Part shown: positions 37,204 to 46,198 of the stretch, in pieces
Numbering within the stretch: the stretch's first letter is position 1
Layout of the letters: each line of letters begins with the position of its first letter
NCBI GenBank assembly: GCA_026391295.1
Contig: JAPLDS010000050.1
Coordinates: 1-62,842 of the forward strand
Direction: 5' to 3'
DNA length: 62,842 nucleotides
Source: Bacteroidia bacterium
GTDB taxonomy: Bacteria > Bacteroidota > Bacteroidia > Bacteroidales > Prolixibacteraceae
The notes under the pieces: generated by a model
Databases searched by the model: none
Seen by the model: only the letters and a program-made list of their open reading frames with translations
What the model was told of the DNA's origin: nothing
Translations under genes and position numbers: made by a program

Positions 37204-38601
37204 ATGAAAATATTCCCGATTCTTCCACTCTTTCTGGGTGGACTGTTGGCACAAACAACACTATTTGCTCAACCTAAGATTGCGCAAAAACCCAATATCA
37301 TTTTATTGATGGCTGACGATCTGGGATGGGGAGATGTCGGTTTTAATGGCAACAAAATCATACGGACTCCAGCACTCAATCAGATGGCTTCCGACGGACT
37401 TGTTTTCGATCGCTTTTATGCGGGATCTGCGGTCTGCTCTCCTACCCGAGGAAGTTGCATCACTGGTCGTAATCCTTATCGTTATGGCATCTATTTTGCC
37501 AATGTTGGGATGATGAAAAAAGAGGAGATCACCATAGCGGAAGTTGCGAAGAACATCGGTTATAAGACCGCCCATTTTGGCAAATGGCACCTCGGAAGTC
37601 TATCCAAGACAATAAAAGATGGCCGTCGAGGAGGAAATGAGAATGTGTATAGTCCACCTTGGGAAAATGGTTTCGACACATGCTTTTCGACTGAGCAAGC
37701 GGTTCCAACCTGGGATCCAATGAAAGATCAATCCATTGCAGGCACAAGATACTGGACTGGATCAGAAAAAGCGGCAACAGAGAACCTCGAAGGAGACGAT
37801 TCGAGGGTGATGATGGATCGGGTGATCCCATTTATTCAAGATGCCTCAACAAAGAAAACTCCATTTCTTGCGGTTGTGTGGTTTCATGCTCCTCATGCAC
37901 CCGTGGTGGCTGGTCCAAAATATTTGGCCATGTATAAATCGGTTGACGAAAATAAACAGCATTACTATGGCTGCATCACCGCCATGGATGAGCAGATAGG
38001 CCGACTGCGACAGAAACTTAAAGAACTTAATTTGGCAGACAACACGCTGATCACTTTTTGTTCTGACAATGGTCCAGCCGGTGAAGGTGGTGGAACGAAA
38101 CAATATGCAGGTGAAAGGCAACAAGGTATCACTGGAGGTTTCCGAGGACGAAAAGGGGTCTTATACGAAGGAGGTCTTCGAGTTCCTGGAATCATAGTAT
38201 GGCCAAAAGAGATTAAAAATGGGCAACATACCAGCTTTCCTGCGGTAACCTCTGACTATTTCACTACGATCTTAGGGATCTGGGGACTTGACTTACCCAA
38301 ACGGCCCTATGATGGAGTTAATCTGATGCCAGTGCTTCAGGGGAAATCAGCAGAGCGTAGCGGATTTATCGGATTTCAAATTCCGAAGCAACAGTCTATT
38401 GTCAATCAGAAATACAAACTTATCACCAACGATCAAAAAACTTTCGAGCTCTACAATCTGCTAGAAGATCCCTATGAAAAAACTGATCTTGCGGCAAAAA
38501 ATCCACAGGTAGTTGAGCAGATGAAAGTCTCCCTATTCCAATGGCTCGAATCGTGCAAGAAAAGCAACAAAGGAGCCGATTATCACGACGATAAAGATTA
38601 A
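37204..38601 (+). CDS. Family S1 sulfatase (CSPTR)
   Basis: This 465-residue secreted sulfatase has a leader to about residue 22 (TTLFAQ). Blocks are LLMADDLGWGDVGFNGN, AVCSPTRGSCITGRNPYR (Cys78), FGKWHLGSLS and CSDNGPAGEGGG. The second half has YEGGLRVPGIIVWP, common among S1 sulfatases. It follows the CAASR sulfatase by 8 bases. The two differ strongly in sequence, so they probably act on different sulfate positions. Substrate is not assigned. Confidence 0.92.
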   Translation: MKIFPILPLFLGGLLAQTTLFAQPKIAQKPNIILLMADDLGWGDVGFNGNKIIRTPALNQMASDGLVFDRFYAGSAVCSPTRGSCITGRNPYRYGIYFANVGMMKKEEITIAEVAKNIGYKTAHFGKWHLGSLSKTIKDGRRGGNENVYSPPWENGFDTCFSTEQAVPTWDPMKDQSIAGTRYWTGSEKAATENLEGDDSRVMMDRVIPFIQDASTKKTPFLAVVWFHAPHAPVVAGPKYLAMYKSVDENKQHYYGCITAMDEQIGRLRQKLKELNLADNTLITFCSDNGPAGEGGGTKQYAGERQQGITGGFRGRKGVLYEGGLRVPGIIVWPKEIKNGQHTSFPAVTSDYFTTILGIWGLDLPKRPYDGVNLMPVLQGKSAERSGFIGFQIPKQQSIVNQKYKLITNDQKTFELYNLLEDPYEKTDLAAKNPQVVEQMKVSLFQWLESCKKSNKGADYHDDKD

Positions 38602-38628
38602 ATCAACCGATAAAATAACAATAAAGAA

Positions 38629-39780
38629 ATGGACAGAAGAAGTTTTATATCAGCCAGTGCACTAGCAGGAGCAGGTCTCTTGCTCACACCGACAACCCTT
38701 AGCGCCGCCCACCCCAAAGTGCCGAATTACCTCAAAGGAAATAAAAAGCTATACCATGAAAATCCGCGTAAAGCGGCAATCGAATGGTTTGGCCAGGCAC
38801 GCTATGGGATGTTTCTTCATTATGGATTATACTCCATAGTTGGCAGGCACGAATGGCTTCAGCAAAGAGAGACGATCCCTGTAGCAGAATATGCCAAGTT
38901 AAAGGAGCAGTTTACCGCCGATAAGTTCAATGCAGATTTCATTACCGATCTAGCCTTGGAAGCAGGTATGAAATACATCAATATCACCACGCGGCATCAC
39001 GATGGGTTTTGTTTATGGGATACAAAATATAGCGATTTCAAAAGCACTAACTCACCAGCTAAGCGGGATCTGGTAGCAGAATTATCGGAGCAGTGCAACA
39101 AAAAAGGATTAGCTCTATTTCTCTATTATTCACATGGTCGCGACTGGAAACACCCGCATGCTCCAAACAATGACGAGTGGAAAGGGGCGGCCAGACCAAG
39201 CTATAAACCGAATGATCCAACTTACAAATACGGAAAAGAGCACGATCTGAATATCTACCTTGACTTTGTGACGAATCAGGTAACTGAACTATTAGACAAC
39301 TACTCACCAATAGCCGGCATCTGGCTCGATGGTATCGCAACGCCTAAATCAGGCGACTATAAACTTTTTAAATGCCAAGAGCTTTACGATAAAATACATT
39401 CGAAACAACCACAGGTATTAGTCTCGTATAAACAAGGTTTACTGGGCACCGAAGACTTCCTAGCTCCAGAAAGAAGCTATAAATCGGGAGAAATACTAGC
39501 TAAGCCACTCGAGATCTGCGATCATCTACAGCGCAACGGCTGGGGATATGTATCTGCTGAAGATGGCAAGCACAAATCAAAAGAAGAGGTTATTGAGATG
39601 CTAAAAAAAGCAGCTAAATATCCTGCTAACTTGCTTCTTAACACAGGTCCACTGCCATCGGGTGAGATACATCCAGAAGATGTTAAAACACTCCGAGCAG
39701 CAGGGAAAGAGATCAAAGAAAAAGGGTGGAAAGCAATACGATTTCATCCAATAAAACCTTTGTTAGCTGACCTGAAATAA
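38629..39780 (+). CDS. GH29 alpha-L-fucosidase with Tat-like leader
   Basis: This 383-residue single-domain GH29 enzyme has MDRRSFISASALAGAGLLL at its N-terminus, a twin-arginine (RR-S-F) leader, unlike the Sec leaders of the other fucosidases here. The barrel has RYGMFLHYGLYSIVGRHEW, ITTRHHDGFCLW and IAGIWLDGI with presumed nucleophile Asp234. It ends soon after the barrel with no beta-domain, which is short for the family. Its last 68 bases overlap the 3' end of the GH20 gene on the other strand, so the C-terminal residues (after KEKGW) may be a recent extension. It would release alpha-L-fucose. Confidence 0.88.
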   Translation: MDRRSFISASALAGAGLLLTPTTLSAAHPKVPNYLKGNKKLYHENPRKAAIEWFGQARYGMFLHYGLYSIVGRHEWLQQRETIPVAEYAKLKEQFTADKFNADFITDLALEAGMKYINITTRHHDGFCLWDTKYSDFKSTNSPAKRDLVAELSEQCNKKGLALFLYYSHGRDWKHPHAPNNDEWKGAARPSYKPNDPTYKYGKEHDLNIYLDFVTNQVTELLDNYSPIAGIWLDGIATPKSGDYKLFKCQELYDKIHSKQPQVLVSYKQGLLGTEDFLAPERSYKSGEILAKPLEICDHLQRNGWGYVSAEDGKHKSKEEVIEMLKKAAKYPANLLLNTGPLPSGEIHPEDVKTLRAAGKEIKEKGWKAIRFHPIKPLLADLK

Positions 39781-42001
39781 TCGATTTGCCTTGAACCAAA
39801 CCAGGATTCTTGGCTACCAATCGAACATATCGAATCGGCTTACCAACTTTACCTGACATCTCGCCTTTCGCATTAAAGATCTTGCGATTTTCAGGTAAAG
39901 TTGGACTAGCATAGGTTGCAACAGTCTCATAATTTACCCCATCAGCAGAAACCATAAAAGAGGCGGTCTGCGGAAGGAAAAAACGTTTAAACGTAACCTC
40001 TTTAAAAGTTGTCGAAAGGTTATTGACTAGTTTAACCTTCCCTAAATCAATGCTAAAATCAAGATCTTTGGCTTCAAATTGAATCGAAGTCTCTAGCTGT
40101 CCATCGGTAAGTGAGGCAACATTAACATCCTTAAATGCCTCGCCACAATTAACTTTTAAAGCTATAGCCTGGTGCGATCGGTAGAAATTCGAATTCACAC
40201 GATCGGTCTTCCCGGCTTGATCAAAAACACAGGCCTTCACAGTGGTGGTTTTGTTAACAAACAAAGGCTTGTGATAAATCTTCGAACTCTTAGTAGGTGC
40301 GGTACCATCCAATGTGTAATAGATTGGCTCCTTCACCTCCTTGGTAAACGCTAAGCTGATCCCCTTCTTCTTAGGATTAAATTCGCGCTTTGACTCCACA
40401 ATATAGCTTCGTCGCTGACTATAGTTAATCTGATATTGGCGAAGAAGATTCTCATGGTTAGCTACACGATTGTAAAATCCCCACCAATCTTTATCAGGTT
40501 TCGACCAAATAATTTCGGATAATGCACATATACGAGGGAATAGCTGATATTCGATATGTTCGAATCGAGGAGTAAACTCACTCCACAAACAACCTTGAGC
40601 TCCTAAGATATGCTTTTGCTCCTTTTCAGTAAGACCACTTGGCATCGGATCATAATCATAAACTTTCATCAAGCTATTGCCACCTGGATTGCCAGGTGCA
40701 TGCTCGTCGCTATTCTGACCATCACTGAAATAGAGTGGCCAAGCTGTTGCATTCACCGCATCGTTACCAAGTTTAGCAGCTTCAACAGCACCACCGGAAC
40801 CACGCCAAGCCATCACAGTCGCATTAGGAGCTAAACCTCCTTCAATAATCTCATCCCAGCCAATTAATTTCTTGCCGCTTGCGTTGATAAATTTCTCCAT
40901 TCTGCGTATAAACCAACTCTGCAGTTCAGCTTCATTCTTTAGCCCTTCATCTTGAATTCTTTTCTGGCATTTTGGACATTTTTTCCATTTGTCTTTAAAG
41001 GCCTCATCGCCTCCAATGTGGATATATTGAGATGGAAAAAGTTCAAAGACCTCTTTTAACACATTCTGAAGAAAGATAAAGCTCTCCTCTTTCCCTGCAC
41101 AATAAATATCTGTTGTCACATGCCCTTCCTTGAACTCCTTGATGTCATTTGGAAAACAACAAAGTTCAGGATACGAATACATCGCTGCGAGTGAATGACC
41201 AGGCATCTCGATCTCAGGAATAATTGTGATGTGCTTCTTCAAAGCATAAGCCACAACCTCCTTGATCTCTTCTTGAGTATAAAATCCACCATAGGGTTTG
41301 CCATTATCGACATCTAATCCAATAGCTTGATTACGCACGAAGCCAACCTTTGCGCGCCAACCTCCAACAGTGGTAAGTCTCGGATATTTCTTAATCTCAA
41401 TACGCCATCCCTGATCTTCAGTAAGATGCCAATGAAAAGTATTCAACTTATACATCGCTAAGTAATCTAGATATTTTAAAACCTCATCTTTAGAGAAGAA
41501 ATGTCTTCCTACATCAAGATGCATCCCACGCCAATGAAAGCGAGGCTCGTCCTTTATCTCAAGGGCATGAATAGAAGCTGTCGATGGTTTATTCAAAGGC
41601 AAGACTTGACGTAGAGTCTGAATACCATAAAACAGACCGCTCGCCGAACGACCACGAATCTCAATTTGTTTACGGTCAACAATCAGTGCATAACCTTCGG
41701 CATTCACAATCGAAGGGTCCAGGACTAACCGAATACCACCTGTTGTTGAAGATAGATGCGCAATTTGCAATGAATAGCCCAGATGAAGATTCAGAATATC
41801 ATTCAGCTGATTCGCGACATTAATTAGTTCTGGATCTGACTGTAAAGTATAAATAAGGGTAGAACGATCGAGCTTAAACGTTCCAGCATGCTCAGCCAAG
41901 GAGGTGGGTTTTGGAATAATATCTTTGGGATTCTGAGCAAGTAAAGATGGCAATGCCAAAAGATAAAATGCTGCTAAAAGGGTAACTGTTTTGAAATTCA
42001 T
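39713..42001 (-). CDS. GH20 beta-N-acetylhexosaminidase, copy 2
   Basis: This 762-residue secreted enzyme has a signal peptide to about residue 22. It has a GH20b domain (IIPKPTSLAEHAG), a barrel with FHWHLTEDQGWRIEIKKYP, IPEIEMPGHSLA and catalytic Asp332-Glu333 in HIGGDEAFKD, and a chitobiase-type C-terminal domain (IYYTLDGTAPTKSSKIY). A further beta-sandwich like F5/8 follows from about residue 610 (LKVNCGEAFKDVNVASLTDG). It is longer than the copy at 25589 by that domain. It is the last gene of the minus-strand arm and overlaps the GH29 gene tail to tail by 68 bases. It should release terminal beta-GlcNAc or GalNAc. Confidence 0.93.
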   Translation of the reverse strand: MNFKTVTLLAAFYLLALPSLLAQNPKDIIPKPTSLAEHAGTFKLDRSTLIYTLQSDPELINVANQLNDILNLHLGYSLQIAHLSSTTGGIRLVLDPSIVNAEGYALIVDRKQIEIRGRSASGLFYGIQTLRQVLPLNKPSTASIHALEIKDEPRFHWRGMHLDVGRHFFSKDEVLKYLDYLAMYKLNTFHWHLTEDQGWRIEIKKYPRLTTVGGWRAKVGFVRNQAIGLDVDNGKPYGGFYTQEEIKEVVAYALKKHITIIPEIEMPGHSLAAMYSYPELCCFPNDIKEFKEGHVTTDIYCAGKEESFIFLQNVLKEVFELFPSQYIHIGGDEAFKDKWKKCPKCQKRIQDEGLKNEAELQSWFIRRMEKFINASGKKLIGWDEIIEGGLAPNATVMAWRGSGGAVEAAKLGNDAVNATAWPLYFSDGQNSDEHAPGNPGGNSLMKVYDYDPMPSGLTEKEQKHILGAQGCLWSEFTPRFEHIEYQLFPRICALSEIIWSKPDKDWWGFYNRVANHENLLRQYQINYSQRRSYIVESKREFNPKKKGISLAFTKEVKEPIYYTLDGTAPTKSSKIYHKPLFVNKTTTVKACVFDQAGKTDRVNSNFYRSHQAIALKVNCGEAFKDVNVASLTDGQLETSIQFEAKDLDFSIDLGKVKLVNNLSTTFKEVTFKRFFLPQTASFMVSADGVNYETVATYASPTLPENRKIFNAKGEMSGKVGKPIRYVRLVAKNPGLVQGKSIISGQLTKVLLDEIVLLSTLFL

Positions 42002-42011
42002 CGGTTTAATC

Positions 42012-42659
42012 TTACTTAATTTTTAATTGCTTTTTAATACTTGCTGTAATCTGTTTGGATAAACGCTCATATCCAGATGCATTATAATGCACATTATCCC
42101 TTCCCATGCCAAACTTAGGATGGACCTTATGGGATAGCTTATTTAGATCGTTGATCTGAACGTTATACTTTTTCATGACTTCCCGAGCCACCGCATTGTA
42201 TTTATCTTCATCCCCGGTAAATCGACCTTCTTCAATTGGCGGAACAAGGGTGGTAGTCACAAAAATCAGATGAGGTGAGGCTTTCTGCAGACGTTGAACT
42301 AAAAACTCCAGATTTTTTCGATAATCATCGAGAGTAGTTGAAAGTTTCCCACTAATCTTATCACGCCTACCTGTCACCTTTGAACCTGAACTTCGGTAAC
42401 AAAGATCCCATAAACCCCAATTGAAAACAATCAGATCCCAGTGCTGATCCCCTAACCACGACTCAATCTTTTTTATTCCAGTCGTTGTAGACTCCGAATT
42501 TCCTGGACTATGACTAACTATGGCTTTGTCGGTTAAATCCTTCACAACATAAGGGGTATAGCCCAATGAAATTGAATCTCCGATAATCAAAACTTTGGAT
42601 AATGGTTTTGTTGCACTACAACAGAGGACCATAAATGCGATAAGCGCCATATTTTTCAT
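42012..42659 (-). CDS. SGNH/GDSL-type esterase
   Basis: The start at 42659 (MKNMALIAFMVLCCSA) is preferred over 42686 because it gives a compact signal sequence and forms an ATGA overlap with the stop of the GH97 gene, a common coupling arrangement. Block I is VLIIGDSISLGY with Ser29, block III is FNWGLWDL, and the C-terminus has RDNVHYNASGYE with Asp and His. Its ~215 residues form one minimal SGNH domain. It is probably a periplasmic or surface carbohydrate deacylase acting with GH97 and GH20. The ester is unknown. Confidence 0.8.
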   Translation of the reverse strand: MKNMALIAFMVLCCSATKPLSKVLIIGDSISLGYTPYVVKDLTDKAIVSHSPGNSESTTTGIKKIESWLGDQHWDLIVFNWGLWDLCYRSSGSKVTGRRDKISGKLSTTLDDYRKNLEFLVQRLQKASPHLIFVTTTLVPPIEEGRFTGDEDKYNAVAREVMKKYNVQINDLNKLSHKVHPKFGMGRDNVHYNASGYERLSKQITASIKKQLKIK

Positions 42660-44557
42660 CTCATAATTTTTCGACAGATAAGACAAAATCCTCCTCCTGG
42701 AGCCATGACAGCCTTAAAAGTCATGGTGTTATCTGCTCGACTTTTCTCAATCGAGTAAGATAGTTTATTTGTAATATAATGAGCCTGCTCTCCATCTTTA
42801 AAAGAGGTTAATTGATAATCGCCTTTCCCCAAGAAAGAGAGCGGAATCTGCAAATTACGACCTTCTTCATTTGTATTTCCACCGATAAACCAGTCATTGC
42901 CTGACCGGCGAGCGACGACGATATAAGCTCCTGGAACACCCAAAAGAACCCGCGTCTCATCCCAGCTATTTGGCATCTGCTGGATAAAGCTAAACAGATC
43001 GCCTTTTTTTGAATATTCATCGCCGTTATCCGGAAGAACTAACAAAGGGGAGTAGTTGACAAAACACCGTGCCGTCTCTCCCACCACCGTGCTATTTAAC
43101 CCTTTCTTATCAACCTTCTGCCGATTTTGCAAGCCATCTAAATCATAAAATCCATTGGTCATATCTAGTGGTCCGGATAATCCATTGATAAATGGAGCGC
43201 TTACAGCTTTTGATGGACCAAATGATTTTCGGCTATCTTGTTGACCATGGCAATACTCTTTAGCTATTAGATTCGGCCAAGTACGCTCTTCGCCACCAGG
43301 ATGAATTGGGTTGTCATGGAAGGTTACTAGCATATGATATTTCGCGCACAGCTTGGTTATACTGCGTGTTGTATCGACAAACTGTTTCCGATTGGAAATC
43401 TCGCCCGCAAGGAAGCCATATTTAATCCCTTTAGCACCCCAGTTTTTATAAGTCTGCAAAACCTGTTCAAGATTCCAATTTGATTTCCCTCCTTTACCAT
43501 GTCGATCGACATAAAGCAAGACATCGACATTTTTTGCATTGGCATATTTTATGATTCCAGGCATATCGAGATCATCTCGAGGAAAGGCAGGACCATTTTC
43601 ACTGTACCAAGCCGCGTCAAACAACGTGTATGCCATGGCGTTTGCTGCCGCAAAGTCAATGAGGCGCTTATACGACGCCTCATTGATACCATAAACAAAT
43701 CCGTTTATGGTATCGCCATGATTCCGCCAATCCCACATCGATTTTCCCGGTTTTATCCACGAAGGATTCTTAATCTGACAGGGGTCATTGAGATTTACCA
43801 AGATATTGGATTCAATAAGTTTACCCGCCGTGGCCCCAATCTGAATAACTCGCCAGGGGGTCTTCATCGGTAATCGACAAGCCGACTTATCAATATCGAT
43901 ACTCATCGATATTTTGCCCATAGGATTAACTAAGTATGCCTCGCTAAAATCAAATAGGGATGCTTCATTCAGTGCAACCCAAGCTGATGGCGTCTCGACA
44001 AGCAAGGGAAGCTTACTAAATTTCATCTGGCTTAATGGCTTCGCTTCAAATTCAGAACCCTCAATGTTCCGGTCAATGCCCCGAACCGAAAAATCACTAC
44101 AGAAATTATATTCCGATAAGTCTTTGGTTACGTCAATCGCATCAATTTTACCTTGTATTGGAAGATTATAGCGAAATGCAACTCCATCATTAAATGCCCT
44201 AAAACAGATATTAAATTTTAAACCTTTATCCGTTTGAATATGAAAGACAGACTGATTATAGTGATTTAAAATTTGACTAAACTTTCCAAATAATGGTTTC
44301 CAAGACTCCTGAAAAGTTGAATTCACCACCTTCACAATTTGTCCTTTATGAAACGAGAGAGCGGTAGATTCTAATCCTAATGCAGATTGCTTAATGATCT
44401 CACTTCCGTTATAAGATAACTCATAACAGATCGAATTTCCTGTCTCCTTTATCACCAAATGGATCTTTCGATCGGGAGAATAGAGGTCATAGACCGCCGA
44501 AGCCATCCCATGAAAAGAGCAAACAATAAAGAAGAGTCCTAGAAATAGTCGTCGCAT
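42656..44557 (-). CDS. GH97 family protein of divergent active-site type
   Basis: This 633-residue secreted protein has the GH97 layout. The N-terminal beta-sandwich (YDLYSPDRKIHLVIKETGN; FRAFNDGVAFRYNL) leads into a barrel with SMWDWRNHGDTING, FDAAWYSENG and GIKYGFLAGE, followed by a C-terminal beta-domain. At the position where retaining GH97 enzymes carry the nucleophile Asp (KxDF) this protein has Gly (KYGF), as in the inverting SusB-like group. However, the later stretches read TFHDNPIHPGGEERTWPN and AKEYCHGQQ, where from memory inverting members have HDE and E-x5-E. Two expected acidic residues therefore appear as Asn and Gln. It may belong to a distinct GH97 subgroup, so substrate and even catalysis are uncertain. 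Confidence 0.82.
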   Translation of the reverse strand: MRRLFLGLFFIVCSFHGMASAVYDLYSPDRKIHLVIKETGNSICYELSYNGSEIIKQSALGLESTALSFHKGQIVKVVNSTFQESWKPLFGKFSQILNHYNQSVFHIQTDKGLKFNICFRAFNDGVAFRYNLPIQGKIDAIDVTKDLSEYNFCSDFSVRGIDRNIEGSEFEAKPLSQMKFSKLPLLVETPSAWVALNEASLFDFSEAYLVNPMGKISMSIDIDKSACRLPMKTPWRVIQIGATAGKLIESNILVNLNDPCQIKNPSWIKPGKSMWDWRNHGDTINGFVYGINEASYKRLIDFAAANAMAYTLFDAAWYSENGPAFPRDDLDMPGIIKYANAKNVDVLLYVDRHGKGGKSNWNLEQVLQTYKNWGAKGIKYGFLAGEISNRKQFVDTTRSITKLCAKYHMLVTFHDNPIHPGGEERTWPNLIAKEYCHGQQDSRKSFGPSKAVSAPFINGLSGPLDMTNGFYDLDGLQNRQKVDKKGLNSTVVGETARCFVNYSPLLVLPDNGDEYSKKGDLFSFIQQMPNSWDETRVLLGVPGAYIVVARRSGNDWFIGGNTNEEGRNLQIPLSFLGKGDYQLTSFKDGEQAHYITNKLSYSIEKSRADNTMTFKAVMAPGGGFCLICRKIMR

Positions 44558-44587
44558 CCTTAAAATAAATTGGATATAAAATCTTGA

Positions 44588-46183
44588 TTAATCAGTGGTC
44601 TGTTCACTTTTCCACCAGTTTGCATTGGGCTGAAAATCTTTCGACAACAACAGCAACCGTTTTTTCTCCACATTATTCAATAGTTCGGTGTGCTGCTTTT
44701 CCCTCAACGCTTCAGCCTTAACTGAATCATACAATGGATCAGGAGTAGGCATCTTTGCTTTGACCTCAACCAACCATTTGTCAAGTTTAGACCGCAGATC
44801 TTTTACCTGGTTTGGATATTTAGCATTCAATGGCTGTGATTCCGATTCATCCATCTTTAGATTATAAAGCTCATTACGACCATCCTCATGGTAGTAAATA
44901 AGTTTCCAGTCACCAGCTAAAATCGTTGAAGAAGGCTCCCCACCTTGGTTTCCATAATGGGGATAGTGCCAGTAGAGCATTCGTTGATCTATGTCATTCC
45001 CTTTCAACAAGGGCATTAGACTAACGCCATCCTTTTGTTTCTGCAACGACTGCGGCAGTCCAGCATACTCCAAAATAGTTGGAAAGAAATCAATCCCCAT
45101 TACTGGAACATCACAAATTTTATTCTTTACCTCTTGACCAGTCTTAATGAGTAGCGGCACGCGCGTACCAGCCTCCCATTGACGACCTTTACCGCCTCTG
45201 AGCGGTAAGTTCGAAGTAGAAAAGTCATCTCCAGAAGAAACACCACCATTATCAGAGGTAAAAATAACGAGTGTATTTTTATCAATTCTTAGATCTTTTA
45301 GTTGCTGAAGAACGAGGCCTATGGCCTCATCCATCTGTTGCACAAGTCCAGCATAAACTGGATTATCCTGAATTTGTCGAACCGGCAACGTGCGATCAAT
45401 AATAAACCCAGTCTGAGCGAATCCTTGCTTTTCAGCCTTATCTTTAAAGTATTTCCATCTCGGCTGGGAAGTTTGAATTGGCGCATGGACGGCATAAAAA
45501 GAGAGGTAAGCCAAGAATGGTTGATGGGCATCTTTTGTTACTTGAGTTTTTATAAATCCGGCTGTCTCCATCGCTAATCTCTTTGAAAGATCCTCTCCAT
45601 TTGGACCATCGGAGAGTTTTGGATTATTGTAAGGAGAAAAATATCCTCCAGCTGGCGAACCAGCCTCATAGGCACCTTTATTTATATCGAAGCCATGATC
45701 TTCTGGATACGACCCTTTATTACCAAGATGCCACTTACCCGCAAAGAAAGTTTTGTACCCTTGCTGACGCAGCACTTCAGCAAATGTAACTGAGCTCGAG
45801 GCTAGATTACGGGCATAGTCAGGTGGTAACATCTTACTGAATCGATTCATCTTTCGCCATTCAACACCTGAACCTGGACCCACAAAATTAGTGACATCAT
45901 GACGAGGGGTATACTGCCCCGTTAAGATCGTTGCTCGAGATGGACTGCATACCGAACAAGCAGAATAGGCATGGGTAAACCGAACACCTTCCTGTGCCAA
46001 TCTATCTAGATTGGGAGTCTCATAATAGGTACTGCCCGAACAGCTCATATCTTTCCAGCCATAATCATCAGCCAGAATAAAAAGAATATTAGGCTTCTGA
46101 ACTTTTGAAACCTTCGCATAAATCGGGGCAAAGGTCATCAGACCAGCAATTGTGAGTGACCCAAATAGAGAGATTCTGTTCAT
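44588..46183 (-). CDS. Family S1 sulfatase (CSPSR)
   Basis: This 531-residue secreted sulfatase has a leader to about residue 24. Blocks are FILADDYGWKDMSCSGS, CSVCSPSRATILTGQYTPRHD (Cys79), FAGKWHLGNKG and TSDNGGVSS. DYGWKD and YTPRHD are typical of one S1 subgroup common in marine and gut Bacteroidota. The C-terminus has a Lys-rich helical tail ending in KSEQTTD. It lies 15 bases after the neighbouring sulfatase gene in the same orientation and 30 bases before GH97. It removes a sugar O-sulfate of unknown position. Confidence 0.92.
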   Translation of the reverse strand: MNRISLFGSLTIAGLMTFAPIYAKVSKVQKPNILFILADDYGWKDMSCSGSTYYETPNLDRLAQEGVRFTHAYSACSVCSPSRATILTGQYTPRHDVTNFVGPGSGVEWRKMNRFSKMLPPDYARNLASSSVTFAEVLRQQGYKTFFAGKWHLGNKGSYPEDHGFDINKGAYEAGSPAGGYFSPYNNPKLSDGPNGEDLSKRLAMETAGFIKTQVTKDAHQPFLAYLSFYAVHAPIQTSQPRWKYFKDKAEKQGFAQTGFIIDRTLPVRQIQDNPVYAGLVQQMDEAIGLVLQQLKDLRIDKNTLVIFTSDNGGVSSGDDFSTSNLPLRGGKGRQWEAGTRVPLLIKTGQEVKNKICDVPVMGIDFFPTILEYAGLPQSLQKQKDGVSLMPLLKGNDIDQRMLYWHYPHYGNQGGEPSSTILAGDWKLIYYHEDGRNELYNLKMDESESQPLNAKYPNQVKDLRSKLDKWLVEVKAKMPTPDPLYDSVKAEALREKQHTELLNNVEKKRLLLLSKDFQPNANWWKSEQTTD

Positions 46184-46198
46184 GAGATATGTCGTTAA

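Noticed and set aside
43398-43430. Reading the Gly in KYGF as loss of the GH97 nucleophile
   Set aside because: Inverting GH97 enzymes naturally have Gly there; the later Asn and Gln positions are the better reason for doubt.
43499-43873. 124-residue open frame antisense to the GH97 gene
   Set aside because: It is opposite to a conserved catalytic barrel and shows no features of its own.
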